DNA of 64,000 nt, taken from positions 58,369 through 122,368 of the forward strand of contig JAZRVT010000041.1 of NCBI GenBank assembly GCA_045599325.1. The letters run 5' to 3'. The stretch comes from Cacconaster sp045599325. Its GTDB lineage: Bacteria > Bacteroidota > Bacteroidia > Bacteroidales > UBA932. Under the pieces are notes generated by a model. The model was not told the origin of the DNA and made no database searches. It saw only the letters and a list, made by a program, of their open reading frames with translations. Shown here piece after piece: positions 53,348-61,910 of this stretch (position 1 is its first letter; each line of letters opens with the position of its first letter). A program made the translations under genes and the position numbers.

Positions 53348-53983
53348 TTAGATAACTCTGGCTGGTACCCCAACTGCAGTACAATCCGAAGGAATAGGTT
53401 TAGTCACAACGGCACCTGCCCCAATTATTGAATCATCTCCAATAGAGGTCCTATCAATAATATTAACTCCAGTGCCACAATACACACACTCTCCGACAGT
53501 AGCATATCCGGAAATGTTACAAGTTGGCATAAAGGCTGAATAATTGCCGATCTCGGCATCGTGGCCTACTGTACAAGATAAGTTCATAATCACAAAATCA
53601 CCTATCTTTATATCGCAAGTCAAAACAGTATTCGCACATATAATACAACCTTTGCCTAACCTTACGCTACTCCTGTCCCCAAAGATAACCGAAGGATGGA
53701 TAATCTGTGGGAAAGCAATCTGAGGGTTAGTTATGTTGCTAGAGATAGCCTTGACTGCCTTCGGAGTTCCGATAGCAAACACAATATTCAGAGGTGTCTT
53801 CCAGTCATTCAGTTCCTTAGTGCCTCCAAGAATAGGAAATCCGTGTACATGCTTGCCAATCGGCTCCCCATCAGCAAAAAAGCCAATGACGTTCCATATC
53901 TCTTCAACAGCATTAATGTTCTGAATCAGAGTCAAGACTTCTCGGCCGAACCCACCTGCCCCAAAAATAGCAATATCTTTCAT
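53348..53983 (-). CDS. PglD/NeuD-type sugar O/N-acyltransferase
   Basis: 211 residues. N-terminal Rossmann part IAIFGAGGFGREVLTLI (nucleotide-sugar binding), then left-handed beta-helix: VRLGKGCIICANTVLTCDIKIGDFVIMNLSCTVGHDAEIGNYSAFMPTCNISGYATVGE, ending CTAVGVPARVI. The GHD pair contains the catalytic His. Beside a DegT-type aminotransferase it probably acylates the new amino group of a dideoxy sugar. ATG 53983 is used. Confidence 0.9.
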   Translation of the reverse strand: MKDIAIFGAGGFGREVLTLIQNINAVEEIWNVIGFFADGEPIGKHVHGFPILGGTKELNDWKTPLNIVFAIGTPKAVKAISSNITNPQIAFPQIIHPSVIFGDRSSVRLGKGCIICANTVLTCDIKIGDFVIMNLSCTVGHDAEIGNYSAFMPTCNISGYATVGECVYCGTGVNIIDRTSIGDDSIIGAGAVVTKPIPSDCTAVGVPARVI

Positions 53984-54007
53984 TGTTTGATTCAAAGTTG
54001 TATAATA

Positions 54008-55054
54008 TTACTCACCAACCTCTTCCTTAGTATTTCTATTTATCAGAATAAAAACAGGCTTTTCAATTAAGACACGTCTTATTCCGTCTATCAATACGCA
54101 CACACAATACACTGATAACACACATAATGCAGCATATCCAAGACCGTTTCTGACCAGATAATGGTCCACATTATGGAAAATATCCTTCCACAACCAATTC
54201 CTCATAATATCGGAATTCGCATGGATGAGGAGAACTCCGAATGTAGAAGACCCCATCCAATTGATGGTCTTAATATATTTGATATTGGTATTTCTGACCC
54301 AAAGAAAAGTGCTTACGGATATCACTACTGCTAATATCTTGTTTGAGTCGCTGACCAAATAATACGGCTCATAACCAACAGCACGAAACAATACAACTGA
54401 TGCCATAGCAACCAATATGGATACAATGGAAATCACAATCCATAATGGTTTTCTTTCAAACAGTAATATTGGATGAAGCCTGATGTATGAAGCAATAATG
54501 TACAGGACACAGAACCAGGCGACATAGTTCAGACCCATCTCCACGAAGGGCAAAGAACCAAGTACAGTAGTGATACCAAGCAGAATGCACAGCAGTATTG
54601 CATGCTCCCGTTGACTCAAATTGTTCACCAATCTATTTAGGAATGGAATAAGCAGATAGAAAAGAATAAAGCAGCCGACAAAATTGGTCGAGAAGTATTG
54701 CACCGGCATCAAGGCATATACTACGTATTTCAATGACGGTTGAGCATATCCAGTCAATATGAAAACCAAATAGATAACCACACCGTAGAACAAGACCTCC
54801 AACACAAGTTTCAGAACCTTCATCAACTTTATCTGTGACGTACACATAAAGTATCCGGTAATCAGCACGAAACTATTGATAGCAGTCTTTCCCCACATTC
54901 CAAAGCACAGAAAAGCAGCCGATTTGACGGAGAGCCCTTCACTTGTAAGAACTTGAATCAAGCCCGAATTCACCACATAGTGATGAGCCACTATCAAAAT
55001 CATAAGAATGATTCGATAAAGCTCAAAATTACTCTGTCTTTCGGTCGTAGCCAT
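54008..55054 (-). CDS. Acyltransferase family 3 membrane protein
   Basis: 348 residues from ATG 55054: MATTERQSNFELYRIILMILIVAHHYVVN with the family R...H segment. The start is one base inside the DegT stop (TAATG), which makes it more likely than the longer reading that begins 72 bases upstream. Confidence 0.86.
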   Translation of the reverse strand: MATTERQSNFELYRIILMILIVAHHYVVNSGLIQVLTSEGLSVKSAAFLCFGMWGKTAINSFVLITGYFMCTSQIKLMKVLKLVLEVLFYGVVIYLVFILTGYAQPSLKYVVYALMPVQYFSTNFVGCFILFYLLIPFLNRLVNNLSQREHAILLCILLGITTVLGSLPFVEMGLNYVAWFCVLYIIASYIRLHPILLFERKPLWIVISIVSILVAMASVVLFRAVGYEPYYLVSDSNKILAVVISVSTFLWVRNTNIKYIKTINWMGSSTFGVLLIHANSDIMRNWLWKDIFHNVDHYLVRNGLGYAALCVLSVYCVCVLIDGIRRVLIEKPVFILINRNTKEEVGE

Positions 55055-56169
55055 TACTTCTTCTTTATCAATTCGACCACTCTCTCCACATCCTCCTCGC
55101 TCAATGCGTGGTGCATCGGCAGGCATATCACGCTGTCGGCCATCCTGTGAGCGCGAGGAAGGTTCTCCGGTCGGGCGGAAGGAAGACCGCGGTAGGTGCT
55201 GAATGTGCTGATGAGAGGGTAGAAATAGCGGCGTCCAAGCACACGATGTTCCTTCATACGGAAGTAGAGTTCGTCGCGGCTGCAGCCGTAATTCTCTTCG
55301 TCAACGAAGATCGGGAAATAGCTGTAGTTATGCCTGACACCCGGCATATCGTCGAAGAAGGTGATGCCAGGGACATCCCTGAGCGCCTCACGATAACGTA
55401 TGGCAACCTGGTGTCGCGCTTCGATGGCGGCATCGACGATCTTGAGCTCGCAAAGCCCGTATGCCGCACGGACCTCGTCCATCTTGCTGTTGATGCCGGG
55501 GCCGACAACCTCTGTCTCGCCGGCGAAGCCGAAATTCTTGAGGTAGTCTATCCGACGCTTGGTATCAGCATCCTTCATCACCATTGCTCCGCCCTCGATG
55601 GTATTGAAGACCTTGGTGGCGTGGAAGCTGAGGGTGGACATATCTCCGGCATTGAGGATGCTCTCGCCATTCACCTCAACACCGAATGCGTGGGCAGCGT
55701 CATAGATGACCTTGAGGCCGTATTTGTCGGCTATTGCCTGAATGGCTTTCGTGTCACAGGGTTTGCCATAGACGTGGACCGGCATAATTGCGGTGGTACG
55801 GGGGGTGATGGCCGCCTCGATGCAGTCCGGGTCAATGTTGCCGGTCGCGGGGTCAATGTCCACGAATACAGGGGTAGCGCCGTTCCACCAGATGGAGTGG
55901 GTCGTAGCAACGAAACTGTAAGGTGAAGTGATGACCTCGCCCGTAATATGCAGTGCCTGAAGGGCAGTGATCAGCGGAAGCGTGCCGTTGGTGAAGAGGC
56001 TGACATAAGGGACCTTGAGGTATTCAGCCAGGGCCTTCTCAAGGCGCTGGTGATACTCTCCGTTGTTGGTAATCCACTTCCTGCTCCAGATATCCTCGAG
56101 ATACTTGTTGAGTTCCTCAAGGGAGGGCAGCAGAGGTGACGTGACCGTTATCTGTTTGTTTTCACTCAT
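55054..56169 (-). CDS. DegT/DnrJ/EryC1/StrS aminotransferase (VioA/PglE-like)
   Basis: 371 residues. PLP aminotransferase motifs: VSLFTNGTLPLITALQAL, TSPYSFVATTHSI, VIYDAAHAFGV, and the PLP lysine K186 in LSFHATKVFNTIEGGA. Converts a 4-keto-6-deoxy nucleotide sugar to its 4-amino form. With the acyltransferase at 53.4 kb it could make an N-acylated 4-amino sugar such as a Qui4N derivative. No dehydratase gene is present in the window. Confidence 0.93.
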   Translation of the reverse strand: MSENKQITVTSPLLPSLEELNKYLEDIWSRKWITNNGEYHQRLEKALAEYLKVPYVSLFTNGTLPLITALQALHITGEVITSPYSFVATTHSIWWNGATPVFVDIDPATGNIDPDCIEAAITPRTTAIMPVHVYGKPCDTKAIQAIADKYGLKVIYDAAHAFGVEVNGESILNAGDMSTLSFHATKVFNTIEGGAMVMKDADTKRRIDYLKNFGFAGETEVVGPGINSKMDEVRAAYGLCELKIVDAAIEARHQVAIRYREALRDVPGITFFDDMPGVRHNYSYFPIFVDEENYGCSRDELYFRMKEHRVLGRRYFYPLISTFSTYRGLPSARPENLPRAHRMADSVICLPMHHALSEEDVERVVELIKKK

Positions 56170-57596
56170 TTTCTTTTTACTAAAGCAAGAACTTCTTTCA
56201 GTTCAGGGAACTTCAGCAGCCAGGCGCCGAGGATATAATATGCGGCTCCGGCGATGACCCCCACAATAAGCTGCAGCCAAAGGGTCGGAAGAGCCTTCAC
56301 AATCAGCCAGACCAGCACACCCATAATCAGCGAATGGACAAGTATTGGGAGCATATTCTTCATCTGCTTAAGGAAGCCGTAGCCGATGAGGTCTTCATTG
56401 TAATGTGTGTTGATTACGAGACATACCAACGAAGAAAAAATCTGTCCGTAGCACATAACTACCAGACCGAAAGGTACCGTGCCGCACAATATGAAGATGC
56501 CTAAAACTTTCTTTATCACCTCTAGTTTCAGAAAATAATCAGAGTGCCCCTTGACAAGCAGAATGTTAAGGTTAACTGCGTGGATAGGCCACCACATCAA
56601 TGAGAAGCATATTATCTGGAGAAAATAGATCGACCCTTCCCACTTGTCTGTCAATAACAACCTGATAAGAGGATCCGCCACAGCGGCAAGCCCCACCATT
56701 GCCGGGAAAACCACAAAGGCGGACATATTGAGCAGTCTTTTGTAGGCTCCGGCAAGCCTCTCCTCGTCATTCTGAATGGAACTCAAAGCCGGATAGGTGA
56801 CCTGCTGCATCATAGACGTCATACTGGAAGAGGGAAACGCCGCAAAAGACTCGGCCCTGTTGTAATAGCCCAAGGAAGCCGGTGAATATACCTTTCCGAT
56901 AACCAGTGAATAAACATTATTATAAATCTTATCAAGAAGAGCAGACCCAAGCAGCCTCGACCCGAATCCGAACATCTCCTTGAAAGAGACCCTGGAGAAT
57001 ATGAACCTTGGGCGCCAGCGGACCATCAGCCACATCAGGAAAGTTCTCAGCAGACTTCCAACTATGGCCTGTACCACCAAAGCCCAAACCCCGTATCCCT
57101 TGTGGGCCATCCATAATCCCACTGCACCGATTACTACGGTGCAGATTATTGTGACCACGGCCCTGCGGCGGAAATCCATCCTGATGGTGAGCAGAGTCTC
57201 GTGAACGGCGCGCAGAGCATTGATTACGAGAGTCAGGCTCAGGATTCTTGTAATCTTAGTCAGGAGAGGTATCTTGTAGAACGATGCGATAAGAGGGGCT
57301 GTGACCCAAAGCAGCAGGCAGCAGGCAGCAGAGACAGCCACATTGAACCAGTAGACTGTGCTGCAGTCAACTTCAGTCCGGTCCGGCTTGCGGATCAAAG
57401 CACTCGCGAACCCGCTGTCTATGAAAGTGTTGGCCACTGCCAGGAAGATTCCCAGCATCGCCACTACGCCGTAGTCCTCCGGGAGGAGGATGCGGGCTAT
57501 GAGGATGTTGAAGACGAACTGTACGCCCTGGGCGGTGAAGCGCTCCACAGCGCTCCAGGCAACTCCCTTGACAGTCTTGGTCTTCAGTTCAGACAT
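56166..57596 (-). CDS. wzx: Wzx-type polysaccharide flippase (MOP superfamily)
   Basis: 476 residues, about 14 hydrophobic segments. Starts MSELKTKTVKGVAWSAVERFTAQGVQFVFNILIARILLPEDYGVVAML, typical of WzxC-type repeat-unit flippases. Flips undecaprenyl-linked repeats to the periplasm. It starts immediately after the sugar transferase stop and overlaps the DegT gene by 4 bases. Confidence 0.93.
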   Translation of the reverse strand: MSELKTKTVKGVAWSAVERFTAQGVQFVFNILIARILLPEDYGVVAMLGIFLAVANTFIDSGFASALIRKPDRTEVDCSTVYWFNVAVSAACCLLLWVTAPLIASFYKIPLLTKITRILSLTLVINALRAVHETLLTIRMDFRRRAVVTIICTVVIGAVGLWMAHKGYGVWALVVQAIVGSLLRTFLMWLMVRWRPRFIFSRVSFKEMFGFGSRLLGSALLDKIYNNVYSLVIGKVYSPASLGYYNRAESFAAFPSSSMTSMMQQVTYPALSSIQNDEERLAGAYKRLLNMSAFVVFPAMVGLAAVADPLIRLLLTDKWEGSIYFLQIICFSLMWWPIHAVNLNILLVKGHSDYFLKLEVIKKVLGIFILCGTVPFGLVVMCYGQIFSSLVCLVINTHYNEDLIGYGFLKQMKNMLPILVHSLIMGVLVWLIVKALPTLWLQLIVGVIAGAAYYILGAWLLKFPELKEVLALVKRK

Positions 57597-59042
57597 TTAG
57601 AACTTCTTGCCGAATGCGATGTTTGCGAAGGTCTGCCACAAAATCTTCAAGTCGAACCAGAATGACCTGCGGCGGAGATAGTAGAGGTCGAACTCCAGAC
57701 GGCGGAGCATCTTCTCCATTGTGTCAGTGTAGCCGTTGCGGAGGGTGGCATAGGAGGTGACTCCCGGGCGTATCTGGTAGAGATAGTAGTAGCGCGGGTC
57801 AATCTCCATTATCTGGTCGATATAGAACTTCCTTTCGGGACGGTAGCCCACAAAGGCCATATCGCCTTTCCAGACATTGAAGAGCTGAGGCAGTTCGTCG
57901 AGATGGTGCTGGCGGAGGAACTTGCCCACCTTGGTCAGGCGCGGGTCGTCGTCGCCGGAATAGAGGGCGGGGCCGGCGGATTCGGCGTCTGCGCGCATCG
58001 AGCGGAACTTGTAGATATTGAACGGACGGCCGAACCTTCCTATGCGCTCCTGCTTGTATATCACAGGTCCCGGACCGCCGCCGATCTTGATGGCAGCCCA
58101 GCAGATGAGGAATAGAGGACTGAAGAAGACCAGCAGTCCGCTGGAGAGGATGAAGTCTATCACCCTCTTTGTGTTCCTTGCGAACGAAGACATTCCGTCA
58201 GGGATGAAGTCGCTGTCGGTGAACTCCTTGATGGTCTGCTGGGAGACTCCGCCGAACGATGCCTCGTCAATCCTCGGGGACATCAGGATATGGAGTCCGA
58301 GGTCCATACAGACGGAGACGAGTCCGTTCTCGCGGGTCTGCTCCTCCTCGGCGTCATTGTCCCTGGCGAACAGGACTCCCTGCACGCCGAGGTTGATCTT
58401 GAATTTCTCGATATCCCCCTTGGTGTCATAATAATAGACCCGCTTGCTCTGGATCACATTGCCGGCATCAGCACGGTTGCGGGTGAGGAACCCGAGGATA
58501 TTGTAATGGGTGGAGTGCTCGAGACGGGTGACCATTGAGACCGACTTGCTGGTGGTCCCGTAGACCATCACGCAGAGCCTGTCCACATCGACCTCTATGC
58601 TGCGCTCCATATTCTCGTAGATGACTATGATGATGATCCTGACAATTATCAGCATCACCATCGTCAGGAGGAGGTCAGAGCAGAGGAGCATAATCTCGGC
58701 CTTGGAGTCGGACAGTGAGAAGAGGTTCGTCCAGACAGCGATGCTCATCAGCAGCTCCTTGAAGGCAGTGGCGAACACAAGGCGTCCGACGGAGCGGAAG
58801 GAAGAGTGCCGGATGACAATCTTGTAGGTGCCCAGCAGCATAAAGCTGATTGCCGATGCCAGGACCGATGCAATCATCCAGCCGAGGACATAATGCTCAA
58901 AGCCGACTATCGGGTGCACCTGCCAGCGGACGAACATAATGGCGCCGAGAGATGCAATCAGGGAGATTCCTATGTCCAGCAGAATCACCAGCAGGCGGCT
59001 GTGTTTCTGGGATGCGAGGATTTTTGATGAGGATGCAGCCAT
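57597..59042 (-). CDS. Undecaprenyl-phosphate sugar phosphotransferase (WbaP/WcaJ-like)
   Basis: 481 residues from ATG 59042. Four N-terminal TM helices, a central Rossmann-like region, then the catalytic domain: NIYKFRSMRADAESAGP, LRQHHLDELPQLFNVWKGDMAFVGYRPER, TSYATLRNGY. Transfers hexose-1-phosphate to undecaprenyl phosphate, the first step of repeat-unit assembly. It is the first biosynthetic gene after upxY, 119 bases downstream. Confidence 0.94.
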   Translation of the reverse strand: MAASSSKILASQKHSRLLVILLDIGISLIASLGAIMFVRWQVHPIVGFEHYVLGWMIASVLASAISFMLLGTYKIVIRHSSFRSVGRLVFATAFKELLMSIAVWTNLFSLSDSKAEIMLLCSDLLLTMVMLIIVRIIIIVIYENMERSIEVDVDRLCVMVYGTTSKSVSMVTRLEHSTHYNILGFLTRNRADAGNVIQSKRVYYYDTKGDIEKFKINLGVQGVLFARDNDAEEEQTRENGLVSVCMDLGLHILMSPRIDEASFGGVSQQTIKEFTDSDFIPDGMSSFARNTKRVIDFILSSGLLVFFSPLFLICWAAIKIGGGPGPVIYKQERIGRFGRPFNIYKFRSMRADAESAGPALYSGDDDPRLTKVGKFLRQHHLDELPQLFNVWKGDMAFVGYRPERKFYIDQIMEIDPRYYYLYQIRPGVTSYATLRNGYTDTMEKMLRRLEFDLYYLRRRSFWFDLKILWQTFANIAFGKKF

Positions 59043-59086
59043 TGTCAACAGTATTGGGGTTCAGGTGCCGGTACGGCTTCGCCAAT

Positions 59087-59110
59087 GGGCGTGTCAGAGT
59101 GACCACGCCC
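59087..59110. promoter_or_regulatory. GC-rich hairpin between upxY and the initiating transferase
   Basis: GGGCGTG (59087-59093) and CACGCCC (59104-59110) form a perfect 7-bp stem over a 10-base loop, in the only sizeable gap (119 bases) of the capsule operon. No T-run follows on the minus strand. It could be a pause/termination site that UpxY helps polymerase to pass; this is inference. Confidence 0.4.
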
Positions 59111-59161
59111 TGCCCGGGAAGCGACGCATTTGCATACCTGTCATCACAAAAGCACCGTAAA

Positions 59162-59677
59162 CTAGTCTTGAACAGGCTGGAGCAGCTCTTTCGGAACGGA
59201 AACCTTCGCACACAGGATGCGGCCTATGCAAACTACCACATAGGTGGTTCCCGGGAGGGAGAGCACCTCCCCTTCTATGCCGGCTAGGTCTCCGCCAATG
59301 ACTTTGACCCTTATGCCCGGGGTGAGAGGAAAATCGGTGCCGACTGACTCCGGAGCGGCGTTGACCGCTGCGCGGAAGTCCTGCATCTGCTTCTCCGGAA
59401 CTTTCAGCATAGACCGCGTATGGTGGTCTATGATGTAGTAGAGGGGAAGCCCCCATCCGTTCGCAAGAGCGCAGGCAAGGTCCTTTGAGGTGTGGAGGAA
59501 GACCATATTGGGTATCAGCGGCGTCTCGACACGGACCTTGCGTCCGCGGCGCTCGCGCCAGACATCCTTTGTCGGAATGAAATATTCCACACGGAGTTCG
59601 TCAAAACGCTTGCGCAGAGCCAGTTCCTGTCCCCTCCTCGTCCTGGCCACAAACCAGCAAACTTCCTCATCTGCCAT
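59162..59677 (-). CDS. UpxY family transcription antiterminator (NusG-like)
   Basis: 171 residues. NGN domain: WFVARTRRGQELALRKRFDELRVEYFIPTKDVWRER, LIPNMVFLHTS; C-terminal KOW: TPGIRVKVIGGDLAGIEGEVLSLPG. UpxY proteins of Bacteroides act on their own capsule operon by preventing early termination. It is the first gene after the promoter at 59.70 kb. No UpxZ partner follows. The second gene is the initiating transferase. Confidence 0.93.
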   Translation of the reverse strand: MADEEVCWFVARTRRGQELALRKRFDELRVEYFIPTKDVWRERRGRKVRVETPLIPNMVFLHTSKDLACALANGWGLPLYYIIDHHTRSMLKVPEKQMQDFRAAVNAAPESVGTDFPLTPGIRVKVIGGDLAGIEGEVLSLPGTTYVVVCIGRILCAKVSVPKELLQPVQD

Positions 59678-59697
59678 TGCTCCAACTGTTTATCCTG

Positions 59698-59705
59698 CAA
59701 AGATA
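59698..59705 (-). promoter_or_regulatory. Putative promoter of the capsule operon
   Basis: Minus-strand TATCTTTG (exact TAnnTTTG), 20 bases upstream of upxY and just beyond the OmpA terminator. I see no -33 TTG and no inverted repeats of the kind that flank invertible capsule promoters. Confidence 0.5.
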
Positions 59706-59707
59706 GC

Positions 59708-59758
59708 AAAAAATAATTATTAGAAAAGTGACCCGCACCCTAATGGGGCAGGTCACTT
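59708..59758 (-). terminator. Intrinsic terminator of the OmpA-family gene
   Basis: AAGTGACC (59726-59733) and GGTCACTT (59751-59758) form a perfect 8-bp outer stem with an inner CCC/GGG stem and TAAT loop. On the minus strand the hairpin is followed by a T-rich tail (59708-59725). It separates the OmpA transcript from the capsule operon. Confidence 0.8.
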
Positions 59759-59779
59759 GAATTATGTATGGATTATATC

Positions 59780-61003
59780 CTAGTGTTCGATGGTGACTGA
59801 GCGGTCAAGGCGTCCGTAAGGGTCGTTGTCTGCAATGACACCCGGATTGACGACAATCTGCTCTTCCTTGAGACCATACTCGGAGATGAGGAGCTGCTTG
59901 AGCTCTTCGGCGCGGCCTGCAGAGAGGCGTGCATTGATCTCCGGAGTACCGGTACCCTTGTCGGCGCTGCCTGTCAGGTGAAGGACACGCTCAGGGTCTT
60001 TGTCGAGGACGTTCCTGACATAGTAGTCGAGGTGCTTCCTTTCGATTGTGCCGAGGGTTGTGGAGTTGATTTCATAGTAGAGAACGATAGGAGCGATTCC
60101 GAGAGGGAGCTTCACGATTTCGATGTCCGGAGAATCAGTGCTCATATCGTCGAGGAGCTGGTTGTACCTGTCCTGGAGATCCTTGTTCTGGTCAGCGAGG
60201 GCGCCGTTGGCAGCTGCAAGTTCGTCAGCCCTCTTCTGTGCACTCTCGAGGGTGCGGAGCTGGTTGATGAGAGCGGTGTTGTCGGTCGGTGTGCCTGCGA
60301 AATCCCAGTCATATCGTCCGAGACCGAAATTGATGCCGATGGATGCGGTGAGGTTCTGAGCCACTCCACCCTGGTCGTAGTTGTGGAAACGCTCGCTGAA
60401 GATGATATCTCTCAGGTCGAGGTCAATGCCTAAATTGTGCTTGAGCTGGAAACGGAGGATGAGACCGGGACCGGCACCAAGCTCATTGTCATAATATCTG
60501 CCGAAATACGGATGGTCGTTAGGAGAGCCTATCCTGAGGTATCCTACGTGAGCGTAAGGGATGATGTTGAAGATTCTGTCTTTGTCATAGCCGCCTATCC
60601 ACTGGGTGAGGTTGATGAGCGCGTCACCGTGGATATAGTGGAAATTATAGGTATACGGAGCCTCGTTGTCGGTCTGTGTATGAGAGTGGTAGTTAGGCTC
60701 ATAAATCTCCTTGCCGTTGATGAAGCTGTAGCCGATGCGTGCGCCTGTGACAGGAGTGAACCACTTGCCTATTGTAGCCTCGACTGCCCAGCCTGCCTTG
60801 GTCTTGTTGCCCTTCGATGACAGACCGGTGATATCACCGTTGATGCCGATGAAAGTATTGTCCTTGAATTTGTTGAGGATAATACCATTGTCCACCACCT
60901 CTTCCTTGTTCTCATCAGTGTTTGCCTGCTCCTGTGCATAAGCAGAGACACAAGCGACTGCAGCCACAAGAAGAGTGCAAATAAAGAATTTTACATTTTT
61001 CAT
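59780..61003 (-). CDS. OmpA family outer membrane protein
   Basis: 407 residues. Signal peptide KFFICTLLVAAVACVSAYA, then an N-terminal beta-barrel (about 30-245). A heptad-like linker (LESAQKRADELAAANGALADQNKDLQ) follows, and then a C-terminal OmpA domain at about 300-407, with LHLTGSADKGTGTPEINARLSAGRAEELK for peptidoglycan binding. It tethers the outer membrane to the cell wall. Monocistronic by its own promoter and terminator. Confidence 0.94.
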   Translation of the reverse strand: MKNVKFFICTLLVAAVACVSAYAQEQANTDENKEEVVDNGIILNKFKDNTFIGINGDITGLSSKGNKTKAGWAVEATIGKWFTPVTGARIGYSFINGKEIYEPNYHSHTQTDNEAPYTYNFHYIHGDALINLTQWIGGYDKDRIFNIIPYAHVGYLRIGSPNDHPYFGRYYDNELGAGPGLILRFQLKHNLGIDLDLRDIIFSERFHNYDQGGVAQNLTASIGINFGLGRYDWDFAGTPTDNTALINQLRTLESAQKRADELAAANGALADQNKDLQDRYNQLLDDMSTDSPDIEIVKLPLGIAPIVLYYEINSTTLGTIERKHLDYYVRNVLDKDPERVLHLTGSADKGTGTPEINARLSAGRAEELKQLLISEYGLKEEQIVVNPGVIADNDPYGRLDRSVTIEH

Positions 61004-61062
61004 ATTCCTTTCCTTTCTTTTATTTCTTATTTAAATATGGATACTTTTCACATATTAAGTTG

Positions 61063-61094
61063 CAAATATATACAATATTTTCAACTTGACGCAA
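61063..61094 (-). promoter_or_regulatory. Putative promoter of the OmpA-family gene
   Basis: Minus-strand TATATTTG at 61063-61070 (exact TAnnTTTG) with TTG at 61092-61094, 21 bases upstream. The leader to the ATG is about 60 bases. Confidence 0.6.
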
Positions 61095-61160
61095 TTCCGC
61101 CCTACTTTTTTCCTTAACAAAACCTAAATCTTGCCTTCACGGTCACCCGCATCCGCCGCA

Positions 61161-61263
61161 GTCCTTGCGGCTGCGCCTGCCCTTGCGCATGCATCTGCAT
61201 CTGTCCTTGTGGCTGCGCCTGCCCTTGCGCATGCGGCTGCATCTGTCCTTACGGCTGCGCCTG
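61161..61263. repeat. 42-bp tandem repeat, 2.4 copies
   Basis: Units start GTCCTTG at 61161 and 61203 and a partial third at 61245 (GTCCTTAC). Rich in TGCGCCTGC and GCGCATGC. It has no relation in sequence to the palindromic array that follows. The frames through it look like simple repetition, not protein. Confidence 0.85.
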
Positions 61264-61292
61264 CTCAAGACTACCAAAATCTTCTCTTCGTT

Positions 61293-61680
61293 GGGACGAT
61301 TTCATCCGAAAACTCCCCAAAATCTCCCCTTTTTTACCCACTCGGGACGATTTCATCCGAAAACTCCCCCAAATCTTCCCTTTTTTACCCGCTCGGGACA
61401 ATTTCGCCCGAAAACTCCCCAAATGTCGCTCCTTTTCAGGCATTTTCAGGCATTTTCAGGGGAATATCTGACAAATATTCCCCCAAGTTCGCTGTTTTCG
61501 AACAGTTCGGGGGAATCATGCCCGAAAACTCCCCCAAATCTCCCCATTTTTACTCGCTCGGGGCAATTTCGCCCGAAAACTCCCCAAATGCCGCTCCTTT
61601 TCAGGCATTTTCAGGCATTTTCAGGGAAATATCTGACAAACATTCCCCCAAGTTCGTTGTTTTCGAACAGTTCGGGTGAG
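61293..61680. repeat. REP-like palindromic repeat array, left of the HD/RAYT pair
   Basis: Five heads of the form GGG..NNTTTCNNCCGAAAACTCCCC start at 61293, 61344, 61395, 61509 and 61560 (steps of 51, 51, 114 and 51). A 117-bp unit at 61395-61511 recurs at 61560-61676. Each long unit holds hairpins: GGGGAATAT/ATATTCCCC (61459-61483, loop CTGACAA), CTGTT-TTCG-AACAG (61492-61505) and TTCGGG/CCCGAA (61506-61526). A related array lies right of the pair. Confidence 0.85.
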
Positions 61681-61910
61681 TCCTCAAACATTATTCCCCC
61701 GTACTTTTATTTTAAAAGAATAATTTCTATCTTGCGGCATATCGATGCGCAGCAGCTTTGATTAATGTATTTGCAAGCTCTGCAGGTTATTCTGACCGGG
61801 TATCTGACGCCCTACTCACGCTATTGCGCATCAACTGCCATCAATATTTGTTTTACCGGGATTTGACAATGGTCTTATCAGATCTTGTCAGTCCATAATC
61901 ATTAATCACT
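61681..61910. other. Non-coding leader between the left array and the HD-like gene
   Basis: 230 bases, A/T-rich, no convincing coding frame. It contains the 12-base sequence CTTTGATTAATG (61756-61767) that recurs right of the pair at 63959-63970. There are two near matches to TAnnTTTG (TGTATTTG and AATATTTG), each with one mismatch. I see no clear promoter. Confidence 0.5.

Noticed and set aside
59678..59779. Invertible capsule promoter.
   Set aside because: The only inverted repeat is the OmpA terminator, followed by a T-rich tail; no pair of recombinase-type repeats flanks the promoter box.
61293..61680. CRISPR array.
   Set aside because: Units are 51 or 117 bp with diverged copies and palindromes; no constant 25-40-bp repeat with unique spacers and no cas genes.
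61131..61761. Overlapping plus-strand reading frames across the left repeats (about 180-200 residues).
   Set aside because: The frames are long only because the 42-, 51- and 117-bp repeats lack stops; residues repeat with the DNA and no domain is visible. Treated as non-coding.
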